Origin: Desulfobacteraceae bacterium
Lineage (GTDB): Bacteria; Desulfobacterota; DSM-4660; Desulfatiglandales; Desulfatiglandaceae
Reading direction: 5' to 3'
DNA: 5,392 nucleotides
Assembly: GCA_030612945.1 (NCBI GenBank)
Contig: JAUWMY010000218.1
Span: 1 to 5,392 of the forward strand
The notes under the pieces were generated by a model. It searched no databases. It saw nothing but the letters and a program-made list of their open reading frames with translations, and had not been told where the DNA came from. The translations under genes were made by a program, and so were the position numbers. How positions within the stretch are numbered: position 1 is the stretch's first letter; each line of letters opens with the position of its first letter. Below are positions 1 to 5,392 of the stretch, one piece after another.

Positions 1-5
1 AGGAC

Positions 6-485
6 GTGGATATTTCGAAAATTCAGACCTGGGGTATAAATGTACCGGAGTCCCCTGGCCAATGCGTATTTAAAAATGGAATTCTCATAAATCGCATGAA
101 CCGGACCCAGGTATCGATATGGCATCTATCAGGAGCAAAACTGGATGTCCCCGATAATCCCGCTTTTACTGATGTAACCGATACGACTGTGTTTTTGGCT
201 TTATTCGGTAAAGATATTTTTTCAATAACGGAAAAATTAACTTCTCTCTATTTTCTTGATCCCCTAAAGGAAACACCGTTTTTACTGCAAGGACCGTTTT
301 CGCATATACCCTGCCAAATTGTAATACTGGGAAAAACTCCGGAGAGATCCGGTATTCTTTTTACCTGTTCCAGGGGATATGCCAGGGATATGATTGCGTC
401 GATTCTTGAAGCAGGGGCAGAATTTGGACTGCGTCCTGCCGGTGAGAACGTTTTAATCAACTGGCTCAATGAGTTGTGGGGTTAA
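6..485 (+). CDS. SoxG/GcvT-like small protein (sarcosine oxidase gamma-like), possibly 5' partial
   Basis: A protein of at least 159 aa, probably with the aminomethyltransferase (GcvT) / sarcosine oxidase gamma (SoxG) fold. What I see: a middle segment TDVTDTTVFLALFGKD (about 55-70), then FLLQGPFSHIPCQ (about 92-104), then TCSRGY (about 120-125), and a C-terminal LEAGAEFGLRPAGEN (about 134-148). The last motif closely resembles the end of the GcvT folate-binding domain, where GcvT reads EAG..FGLRPAGLGARD. The protein stops about 11 residues later, so it lacks the GcvT C-terminal barrel, as SoxG proteins do. It lies 66 bp upstream of a SoxB-like FAD gene, which supports a subunit or folate-side partner role in amine oxidation. 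The start is uncertain: GTG at 6 is the first start codon in the window, but the frame is open to the left edge and no well-spaced ribosome site is visible. A decayed paralogue lies at 4018-4290. Family assignment is fairly sure; activity is inferred. Confidence 0.72.
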   Translation: MDISKIQTWGINVPESPGQCVFKNGILINRMNRTQVSIWHLSGAKLDVPDNPAFTDVTDTTVFLALFGKDIFSITEKLTSLYFLDPLKETPFLLQGPFSHIPCQIVILGKTPERSGILFTCSRGYARDMIASILEAGAEFGLRPAGENVLINWLNELWG

Positions 486-538
486 TGAAACAGGAGTTCG
501 GGGGAAACAAGTTAGCATTCAGAAATCCGGAATCAAAC

Positions 539-545
539 AGGAGGT
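539..545 (+). promoter_or_regulatory. Strong Shine-Dalgarno of the FAD oxidoreductase gene
   Basis: AGGAGGT ends 6 bases before the ATG at 552. It is a near-ideal ribosome site, fixes that start, and is the strongest in the window. Confidence 0.8.
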
Positions 546-551
546 TTTATA

Positions 552-1889
552 ATGAATAAAAAGTACGATGCCATTATTATCGGAGCGGGTATTATCGGTG
601 CCTCCATAGCCTATGAGCTTTGCAAGATGGGCTATAAGACCTTGAACATCGATAAATTGTCCGATGCCGGTACAGGGTCCACCGCCGCATCCTGCGGCAT
701 CGTCCGGGCCCATTATTCGACTGAGGATGGTGTGGCCATAGCCTATGAGGGTTTCAACTACTGGCTGGACTGGGAGAATTATCTGGGTCGCGTAAAAGAT
801 GAGAAAGGCCTGGCCAGGTTTATGAATACCGGTTCCATTCTTCTTAAATCCCAGGGTCACGACTGGCGAAAAGTCAAAAAGCACTACGACGCTGTCGGCG
901 TTACCTATGAAGAATGGGACAATAAAAAAATCAAGGAAATGGTACCGGTATATGATTTACACGAGTTCTGGCCTGTAACGCGCCCCGAGGATCCCCAGTT
1001 CTTTGACAAGCCGGCTAAAATTCTTGAAGGCGCACTTTTTTCCCCGGAAGGCGGTTATGTCAATGATCCGGTATTATCGGTCCATAATATCATGAGAGCT
1101 GCCGAAGCCAAAGGCGGTGAATTTATGTTTAACGCCGAGGTCGTCGAAATTCGCAGCCAAGACAACCAGGTGCTGGGTGTAATGCTTAAGGACGGGACTC
1201 AAATCGATGCACCGGTGGTCGTCAATGTGGCAGGCCCTCATTCCTATAAGATCAATCAAATGGCCAAAGGTGTTTATGAAGGATGCAATATCAAGACCAA
1301 GGCCCTGCGGCATGAAGTGATGCACTGTCCGTCTCCAGAAGGATACGATTATTTAAATAACGGCTACCAAACATCTGATGGTGACCTCGGTTGCTATTAC
1401 CGCCCGGAAGTAGGTAACATGTTCCTCATCGGCAGTGAGGATCCGGAATGTGACACCCGTGAGTGGGTGGACCCTGATGAATTTTATGCCGGTAAGGGAG
1501 GACACGGACGGGACAATCAACTCACGGATGCCCAATGGAAAGCCCAAACCTACCGGTGTGCCAAGCGTGTGCCGAGCATGCAGATTCCAAATCAGCCTCG
1601 GGGGATATGTGATCTTTATGACTGCTCCGACGATTGGATTCCAATCTACGATAAATCAGACATGAAGGGATTTTACATGGCTATAGGAACCAGCGGTAAC
1701 CAATACAAAAACGCCCCGGTGGTCGGCGTTATGATGGCGAGATTAATTGACGCTTGCGAGAAGGGGCTTGATCATGACGAAGATCCTTTTCAATTCACTC
1801 TACGCCATATTGGGCGCACCATCAACGTGGGTTTTTTCTCACGCAAACGTGAAATTAACTACGACAGCAGCTTTTCTGTCAACGGATAG
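552..1889 (+). CDS. FAD-dependent DAO-family oxidoreductase, sarcosine/dimethylglycine dehydrogenase (SoxB)-like
   Basis: A 445-aa soluble flavoprotein of the D-amino-acid oxidase superfamily, likely oxidising the N-methyl group of an amino acid such as sarcosine or dimethylglycine. Residues 5-34 form the FAD-binding Rossmann unit: GAGIIG (11-16) and an acidic D34 at the end of the second strand. GSTAASCG (42-49) fits the next FAD-contacting loop. YVNDP (169-173) and VVNVAGPHS (223-231) are typical DAO segments. CYYRPEVGN (281-289) and the C-terminal DWIPIYD then AIGTSGNQYKNAP (361-389) match the family's closing FAD site. I see no signal peptide, membrane span or fused GcvT domain; mammalian dimethylglycine dehydrogenase carries that domain on the same chain, whereas here a GcvT-like protein is encoded just upstream. 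The TRP-HIS motif of covalent-FAD dehydrogenases is absent, so the FAD may be non-covalent. Length and start (AGGAGGT, spacing 6) look complete. The downstream etfBA pair suggests ETF, not oxygen, as electron acceptor. The exact substrate is unknown. Confidence 0.85.
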   Translation: MNKKYDAIIIGAGIIGASIAYELCKMGYKTLNIDKLSDAGTGSTAASCGIVRAHYSTEDGVAIAYEGFNYWLDWENYLGRVKDEKGLARFMNTGSILLKSQGHDWRKVKKHYDAVGVTYEEWDNKKIKEMVPVYDLHEFWPVTRPEDPQFFDKPAKILEGALFSPEGGYVNDPVLSVHNIMRAAEAKGGEFMFNAEVVEIRSQDNQVLGVMLKDGTQIDAPVVVNVAGPHSYKINQMAKGVYEGCNIKTKALRHEVMHCPSPEGYDYLNNGYQTSDGDLGCYYRPEVGNMFLIGSEDPECDTREWVDPDEFYAGKGGHGRDNQLTDAQWKAQTYRCAKRVPSMQIPNQPRGICDLYDCSDDWIPIYDKSDMKGFYMAIGTSGNQYKNAPVVGVMMARLIDACEKGLDHDEDPFQFTLRHIGRTINVGFFSRKREINYDSSFSVNG

Positions 1890-1944
1890 TTATACTGTAG
1901 GGGTTCACAGGTTCAGAGTTCACCGTTCAGGGTTACGTTATACT
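1889..1944. repeat. Degenerate GTTCA tandem repeat flanked by GTTATACT direct repeats
   Basis: From 1902 to 1931 four units of 7-8 bases follow each other: GGTTCACA, GGTTCAGA, GTTCACC, GTTCAGG, then a decayed GTTAC. The array is bracketed by identical 8-mers GTTATACT at 1889-1896 and 1937-1944; the first begins on the last base of the preceding stop codon. The arrangement could be a small insertion with target duplication, or the flanks could themselves be decayed GTT units. No open frame lies in it. Confidence 0.55.
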
Positions 1945-1981
1945 TAGTCTCGGTGAAAAACATAGGGGATGATTTGAAAAC

Positions 1982-2022
1982 CAGGGCTACGTCCTTATGG
2001 GCGGAGTCCTGTTTGAATTTTT
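1982..2022 (+). terminator. Probable intrinsic terminator or attenuator hairpin before etfB
   Basis: The arms 1982-1994 and 1999-2011 pair at 12 of 13 positions (10 Watson-Crick, 2 G-U, one A-G mismatch at 1989/2004) around the loop TTAT (1995-1998). The stem is followed directly by TTTGAATTTTT (2012-2022). The tract is interrupted by GAA, so termination may be partial. It would separate the FAD gene from etfBA, or damp read-through into it. On the opposite strand a shorter T run follows the same stem, so weak bidirectional action is possible. Confidence 0.5.
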
Positions 2023-2067
2023 AGTTGAGAAGTTAAACAATACACAAAATACTGACAGGAAGCGGGT

Positions 2068-2835
2068 ATGAAAATCTGTGTTTGTGTAAAACATGTACCA
2101 GACTCGGCGGCAAAAATTACCATTAAGGGGAAAAACCAGTTCGATGAATCGATCAACTTTATACTGAATCCGTATGATGAACATGCAGTGGAGGAAGCTG
2201 TTCGAGTTAAAAAGCAGGTTGGCGATTCCGAGGTGATTGCCGTTAGCGTGGGCAAGAAAGACGCCATCAATACTCTTCGATCCGCTTTAGCCATGGGAGC
2301 TGACCGCGCAATACTAATCAAAACCAATATTCGAGCCGACAGCGTCATTACATCCAGGGCCCTTAAGGCGGCCATTGGCCAGGATGGAAAACCGGATATT
2401 ATATTTACCGGCAAGGCATCCATAGACAATGAAGGGTTTCAAACGATGTACAGACTTGCAGCTGCTTTGAATATGTCGGTTGCGTCCAACGTGATAGCTT
2501 TTTCATTGGACCAGGAGCGGGTTTTGGTGGAATGTGAGATGGAGGCAGACGCAAGAGGAATAATAGATATGCCTCTTCCTTGCGTTATTGGAACAAGTAA
2601 AGGGTTGAACAAGCCAAGTTATCCCACTTTACCGGCAATCATGAAGGCTAAAAAAAAGGAAGTGAAAATAATTGATTTGGAAAGCTTAGCTATTGAAAAA
2701 CCTATGAGTAGTATTGAGATACTTGAGTTAAAACCCGCCGTTGAAGAGCGTAGTTCAAAAGAACTGAAGGGGCAGCCGGAAGAGGTGGTAATGCAGCTCA
2801 TTCGGGTCCTGCGTGAAGAAGCAAAGGTTTTATAG
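2068..2835 (+). CDS. etfB: Electron transfer flavoprotein, beta subunit
   Basis: A 255-aa EtfB, the subunit that holds AMP (or a second FAD in bifurcating types) and forms the ETF heterodimer with EtfA. The N-terminus MKICVCVKHVPD and LNPYDEHAVEEAV (33-45) are typical of the family. GKASIDNEGFQ (115-125, with D120) sits at the usual nucleotide-binding loop. NKPSYPTLPAIMKAKKK (181-197) matches the EtfB signature region very well. Length is normal for the family and the frame is intact. The start is set by AGGAAG (2057-2062), 5 bases before the ATG. It lies 178 bp after the FAD dehydrogenase gene and 24 bp before etfA. Context suggests a dedicated electron carrier for that dehydrogenase. Whether it bifurcates electrons cannot be decided by eye. 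Confidence 0.95.
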   Translation: MKICVCVKHVPDSAAKITIKGKNQFDESINFILNPYDEHAVEEAVRVKKQVGDSEVIAVSVGKKDAINTLRSALAMGADRAILIKTNIRADSVITSRALKAAIGQDGKPDIIFTGKASIDNEGFQTMYRLAAALNMSVASNVIAFSLDQERVLVECEMEADARGIIDMPLPCVIGTSKGLNKPSYPTLPAIMKAKKKEVKIIDLESLAIEKPMSSIEILELKPAVEERSSKELKGQPEEVVMQLIRVLREEAKVL

Positions 2836-2859
2836 CGCTGTCTGCAGTGTTGATAGATT

Positions 2860-3837
2860 ATGGAAAAGATAGGCATTCTTATAGAAATTAAAGATGGCGA
2901 GTTAAAAAAGACAAATTTCGGCGTTATTGCGGCTGCTCGCGACGATTGCCATGAGCTTTATGCCTTCTTACTCGATGGCAGTGGTGCTGAATTCAAATCT
3001 CATTTGGCGTATTATGGTGTTCAAAAGATCATTGATATTTCTTCAACTGAAGGTCCTCTAGAGTGGAATCCGGTTTCTTGGTCAATTGCTATCATCCATG
3101 CCATGGAGCACTTGGGCATCAACACGCTGCTGGGGCTCACAAGCTCCCAGGGAAAGGAATTACTGCCCAGGATTGCAGCCTACCTCGATGCGCCACTTGT
3201 TATGGATTGTACCGATATTAATCTGACCGAGCACACCGTGAATAAATCCCAGTTTTCCGGAAAGACAATCGCTACCATTAAAGCCAACGGGCTTTCCTAC
3301 ATATATGGAATCCGGCCAAATGCTTTTGAGGAAAAACCCGCACCCTGTGAAGCAGAGGTGATTCCTTACCAAACAGGTCCTGAAAGTGAAGGCCTGATAG
3401 TAAAAGAAATAAAACAGGGAGCATCCAAAGGTATCGACTTATCTGAGGCCGATATTATCATATCCGGTGGAAGGGGAATGAAAAGTTCAGAAAATTTTCG
3501 CATTCTTTTCGAATTTGCAGACGTTATCGGAGCGGCAGTCGGAGCTTCCAGGGTTGCCGTCGATGCCGAATGGGTTCCATATTCAATGCAGGTAGGACAG
3601 ACCGGTGCAACCGTGAGTCCTAAAGTTTATATTGCCTGTGGTATCTCAGGGTCTGTACAGCATTTTGCCGGTATGAAGACTTCAGGTCTTATCGTTGCAG
3701 TCAATACAGACCCGGAAGCGAATATTACTAAAAATTGTGATTACTACATTGTTTCAGATCTTTTTGAGATCGTCCCGATACTGACCAGACAGATTAAGGA
3801 GATCGTCGGCGAGGATCAATTGACGGGAACAAAATAA
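2860..3837 (+). CDS. etfA: Electron transfer flavoprotein, alpha subunit
   Basis: A 325-aa EtfA, the FAD-carrying subunit of ETF. Residues 1 to about 180 form the N-terminal ETF domain. The C-terminal FAD domain is fully recognisable: SGGRGMKSSENF (202-213), GAAVGASRVAVDAEWVP (224-240, R231 at the FAD-contacting arginine), VGQTG (245-249), CGISGSVQHFAGMK (260-273, H268) and VNTDPEANI (281-289), ending with DLFEIVP (300-306). Length is typical and no extra ferredoxin-like domain is present. It starts 24 bp after etfB. No good Shine-Dalgarno precedes the ATG at 2860, so translation may depend on coupling to etfB. The pair should accept electrons from the upstream FAD dehydrogenase and pass them to a membrane quinone or other reductase not in this window. 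Confidence 0.95.
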   Translation: MEKIGILIEIKDGELKKTNFGVIAAARDDCHELYAFLLDGSGAEFKSHLAYYGVQKIIDISSTEGPLEWNPVSWSIAIIHAMEHLGINTLLGLTSSQGKELLPRIAAYLDAPLVMDCTDINLTEHTVNKSQFSGKTIATIKANGLSYIYGIRPNAFEEKPAPCEAEVIPYQTGPESEGLIVKEIKQGASKGIDLSEADIIISGGRGMKSSENFRILFEFADVIGAAVGASRVAVDAEWVPYSMQVGQTGATVSPKVYIACGISGSVQHFAGMKTSGLIVAVNTDPEANITKNCDYYIVSDLFEIVPILTRQIKEIVGEDQLTGTK

Positions 3838-4046
3838 CGATTAGAGCTTTTTTCGCAATAAAGTCTATTTTAGCTGCCCTTGGGCCCTTGGGAAGCTTTG
3901 CTAAAGACCTGGAGGCTATCCGAATAGCTGCCCAACAGGATAAGGAATGGTGGAAGCCTGCATTTATAGAAAAGCTGGCTAGTTCCCTCAACCGGATCGT
4001 CGTCCCCTTTTACTTTTACACCCCTGAATCTACGATTTCCGGATAA
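3838..4046 (+). other. Unidentified coding-like open frame after etfA, possible gene remnant
   Basis: In the frame ending at TAA 4044-4046, an open stretch continues without a stop from inside etfA. From about 3858 it reads like real protein: LGSFAKDLEAIRIAAQQDKE, then WWKPAFIEKLASSLNRIV, a plausible helical sequence. There is no ATG in this frame after etfA; the only weak candidate is TTG at 3888, without a clear ribosome site. I do not recognise the family. It does not align convincingly with the first gene of the window, so it may be the tail or head of another broken gene joined to the relic that follows. A chance open frame remains possible. Confidence 0.3.
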
Positions 4047-4290
4047 TGCCCTGCTCTTTTTGCTTCAAGGACCGATTTCCCATGTACCGTGCCAGGTTAT
4101 AGTGTATAAGGAAAAAGAAAAATAATCTGCCATTCTTTTTACATGCTCAAGGGGGTATGGAATATCCATGGCACAGGAAATTCTTGAAGCAGGGGCTGAA
4201 TATGGTCTCCGCCCCGCCGGAGAAAACACATTTAGCGCTTGGATTAAGAGTCTTATAGATTACTCACCGCAGAGACGCGGAGATCGCTGA
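4018..4290 (+). pseudogene. Decayed paralogue of the SoxG/GcvT-like gene at 6-485
   Basis: In the frame that includes CTG at 4051, translation gives FLLQGPISHVPCQ, then ILFTCSRGYG, ILEAGAEYGLRPAGEN and a final W, aligning without gaps to the C-terminal part of the first gene. By eye about 39 of 66 residues are identical. A TAA at 4123-4125 falls inside the aligned region where the intact copy has arginine, so the frame is broken. The N-terminal half is missing or unrecognisable: only about 11 loosely similar codons precede the match. The frame runs past the expected C-terminus and ends at TGA 4288-4290, inside a palindromic repeat. TAA is not a known selenocysteine or pyrrolysine codon, so recoding is unlikely. 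This is a relic of a duplicated gene, not a working one. Confidence 0.82.
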
Positions 4291-4336
4291 GTATTTTTAC
4301 TTTTTCCTTTCTGCGTCCTTAGCGTCTCTGCGATGA
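4264..4336. repeat. Palindromic intergenic repeat with CGCAGAGACGC arms
   Basis: TCACCGCAGAGACGC (4264-4278) and GCGTCTCTGCGATGA (4322-4336) are inverted copies with 14 of 15 positions matching. The inner parts (GATCGCTGAG on the left, CTGCGTCCTTAG on the right) continue the similarity loosely, around a T-rich centre. From memory, similar CGCAGAGACGC palindromes are dispersed in many environmental bacterial genomes; that is recollection, not a search. It supplies the stop codon of the preceding pseudogene. Confidence 0.7.
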
Positions 4337-4357
4337 ATTAAGAAAGAATAAAGTAAC

Positions 4358-4470
4358 TTCTCAAAAAGTTGGGGCAAATCCGCTGGTGTAGGGCGGCATT
4401 TTATATGCCACCGTTAATGGCGGGGTATAAAACCCCGCCCTACAAGAAACAAGCCCGAATTTATTGAGAA
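4358..4470. repeat. Nested palindromic (MITE-like) element with cruciform potential
   Basis: The core 4387-4444 is an imperfect 58-bp palindrome bounded by TGTAGGGCGG and CCGCCCTACA and centred on TTAA (4414-4417). Each half also folds alone: GGCAT/ATGCC (4395-4399 with 4405-4409) and GGCGGGGT/ACCCCGCC (4419-4426 with 4432-4439, loop ATAAA). An outer inverted pair, TTCTCAAAAA (4358-4367) and TTATTGAGAA (4461-4470), matches at 9 of 10 positions. No protein is encoded. It ends 23 bp before the methyltransferase start, so it lies in that gene's leader or promoter region. Confidence 0.65.
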
Positions 4471-4480
4471 CCTACAGAAC

Positions 4481-4487
4481 AGAGGAG
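4481..4487 (+). promoter_or_regulatory. Shine-Dalgarno of the MttB-family gene
   Basis: AGAGGAG ends 6 bases before ATG 4494. It supports that start, which also places the conserved N-terminal YRPLSEEQL at the expected position. Confidence 0.7.
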
Positions 4488-4493
4488 TAAAAT

Positions 4494-5392
4494 ATGGATT
4501 TAAAAGGTCTTACGGGCGGCCAATACCGGCCCCTCTCAGAAGAACAGCTTAAAACGATCCACGAAGCATCACTCAGCATCCTGGAAAAAACAGGATTCAC
4601 CTATGAATCCGGGCTGGATGACACCTTAACAATGATTGAAAAGGCAGGCGTGACAGTAGACCGGGATCGATCCCGTATCATTTTTCCCAGAAATCTGGTC
4701 ATAGAACAGGCGGCTATAGCCCCTGAGCAGGTCATAATGTACAGCCGGGATGGTAAAAATGATCTGGATCTTACAAAGCATCGCGTTCATCTGGGCACAG
4801 GGGGGGCAGCCATAAAGGTGCTTGATCTTGAGACCGGTAAGGCCAGATCCACCACCCTTCAAGACCTTTATCAACTGACACGGCTGGTAGATCAACTGGA
4901 CAATATCCATTTTCTGGTCAGGCCGTGTATCCCGACAGATATTCCAAAAGAGGCCTATGACGTGAATGTATTTTACACGTGCTTAAAGGCTACAGCAAAA
5001 CACGTCATGGCCGGAGTAAACGATGTGGAGGAGTTCCATAAGGTGCTCGACCTGGCTTCCATGGTCGCGGGAAGCCTTGAAAAGCTTAAAGAAAGGCCAT
5101 TTATCTCCATTATTACCTCCTTTGCCATCAGTCCCCTGAAACTTGACACAGAAACAACACTGATAATGCAGGAGGCCGTGCGAAATCGGATTCCGGTAGG
5201 ACTTTCCTGCGCGCCCATGGCAGGATCAACTTCGCCCATTACCATGGCTGGCACTCTCGCCCAGATTCATGCGGAACAACTTGCGGGAATCTCCATTTGT
5301 CAGTTGACAAATCCGGGGGCCCCGTTATTGTACGGGGGCATTCCCGGTATGGCCAATCTCAGGACTATGGGCTATCGCGGGGGAGGAGTGGA
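4494..5392 (+). CDS. MttB-family (trimethylamine/betaine) corrinoid methyltransferase, 3' partial
   Basis: The first 299 codons of a TIM-barrel methyltransferase of the MttB superfamily, open through the right edge; family members are near 480-500 aa, so about 60% is present. These enzymes move a methyl group from a methylated amine to a cognate corrinoid protein. What I see: GGQYRPLSEEQLKTIHEASL (8-27), the standard N-terminus; FPRNLVIEQA (64-73); HLGTGGAAIKVLD (99-111); ATAKHVMAG (166-174); SFAISPLKLD (209-218); IPVGLSCAPMAGSTSPIT (233-250); and GAPLLYGGIPGM (275-286). No in-frame TAG occurs before the edge. The pyrrolysine site of true MttB (near residue 334) lies beyond the window, so this could be trimethylamine MttB or a non-pyrrolysine homologue such as glycine betaine methyltransferase MtgB. 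The neighbouring demethylating flavoenzyme fits a betaine-type substrate, but that is inference. A palindromic repeat lies just upstream. Confidence 0.9.
   Translation, partial: MDLKGLTGGQYRPLSEEQLKTIHEASLSILEKTGFTYESGLDDTLTMIEKAGVTVDRDRSRIIFPRNLVIEQAAIAPEQVIMYSRDGKNDLDLTKHRVHLGTGGAAIKVLDLETGKARSTTLQDLYQLTRLVDQLDNIHFLVRPCIPTDIPKEAYDVNVFYTCLKATAKHVMAGVNDVEEFHKVLDLASMVAGSLEKLKERPFISIITSFAISPLKLDTETTLIMQEAVRNRIPVGLSCAPMAGSTSPITMAGTLAQIHAEQLAGISICQLTNPGAPLLYGGIPGMANLRTMGYRGGGV

Noticed and set aside
485..559. A 24-codon frame starting at the ATG that overlaps the first gene's stop (TAATG)
   Set aside because: It has no recognisable motif, ends within the start of the FAD gene, and covers that gene's ribosome site; most likely chance.
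1435..1947. Alternative + strand frames (1435-1665 and 1747-1947) within or overlapping the FAD gene
   Set aside because: They run out of frame through well-conserved DAO-family motifs and have no independent support.
2025..2053. Possible sigma-70 promoter (TTGAGA, 17 bases, AATACT) before etfB
   Set aside because: The -10 box is weak and transcription would begin inside the ribosome site, leaving almost no leader; not firm enough to annotate.
3794..3991. Minus-strand frame of 65 codons across the end of etfA
   Set aside because: It overlaps etfA, has no ribosome site or family resemblance, and is the mirror of the more protein-like + strand frame.
4123..4125. In-frame TAA in the relic as a possible recoded codon
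   Set aside because: Pyrrolysine uses TAG and selenocysteine TGA; no known system recodes TAA in such bacteria, and the N-terminal half is missing as well.
4419..4439. Perfect 8-bp GC-rich stem as a terminator
   Set aside because: No T tract follows in either direction, and it is better explained as part of the palindromic element.
4626..5254. Two minus-strand open frames (4626-4910 and 4973-5254)
   Set aside because: They lie opposite the MttB-family gene, whose conserved motifs fill the + strand frame; they are shadows of it.

Overview
The window looks like chromosomal DNA from an anaerobic bacterium. It carries an ETF-linked amine-oxidation gene set followed by an MttB-family methyltransferase. 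A sulfate-reducing Desulfobacterota (Desulfobacterales-like) host is my best guess. That guess rests on gene content, moderate base composition and palindromic intergenic repeats of a kind I associate with such genomes; no rRNA or other taxonomic marker is present. All recognisable genes lie on the + strand.

Layout. (1) 6-485: a small SoxG/GcvT-like protein, possibly cut by the left edge. (2) 552-1889: a 445-aa FAD-dependent DAO-family oxidoreductase of the sarcosine / dimethylglycine dehydrogenase type. (3) 1890-2067: an intergenic region holding a degenerate GTTCA tandem repeat, bracketed by an 8-bp direct repeat, then a strong hairpin followed by T-rich sequence (probable terminator or attenuator). 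(4) 2068-2835 and 2860-3837: etfB and etfA, 24 bp apart. (5) 3838-4493: a 656-bp stretch without an intact gene. It contains an unidentified coding-like open frame (to 4046), a decayed second copy of the SoxG/GcvT-like gene (4018-4290) with an in-frame TAA, and two palindromic repeat elements (4264-4336 and 4358-4470). (6) 4494-5392: the first 299 codons of an MttB-family (trimethylamine / betaine methyltransferase superfamily) gene, running off the right edge.

How the genes may work together (inference). The FAD protein would oxidise an N-methylated amino acid such as dimethylglycine or sarcosine. The small GcvT-fold protein may act as a separate folate-side subunit. EtfAB would carry the electrons away. 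The MttB homologue would take a methyl group from a quaternary or tertiary amine, such as glycine betaine, to a corrinoid protein. Together they suggest stepwise demethylation of methylated amines. The substrate is not proven by the sequence, and the residue that separates pyrrolysine-type MttB from non-pyrrolysine homologues lies beyond the window.

The most unusual part is 3838-4493. A relic paralogue of the first gene sits after etfA and is abutted by palindromic repeats, which points to past duplication and decay of part of this module. I saw no CRISPR array, tRNA, rRNA, intact transposase or clearly novel defence system.
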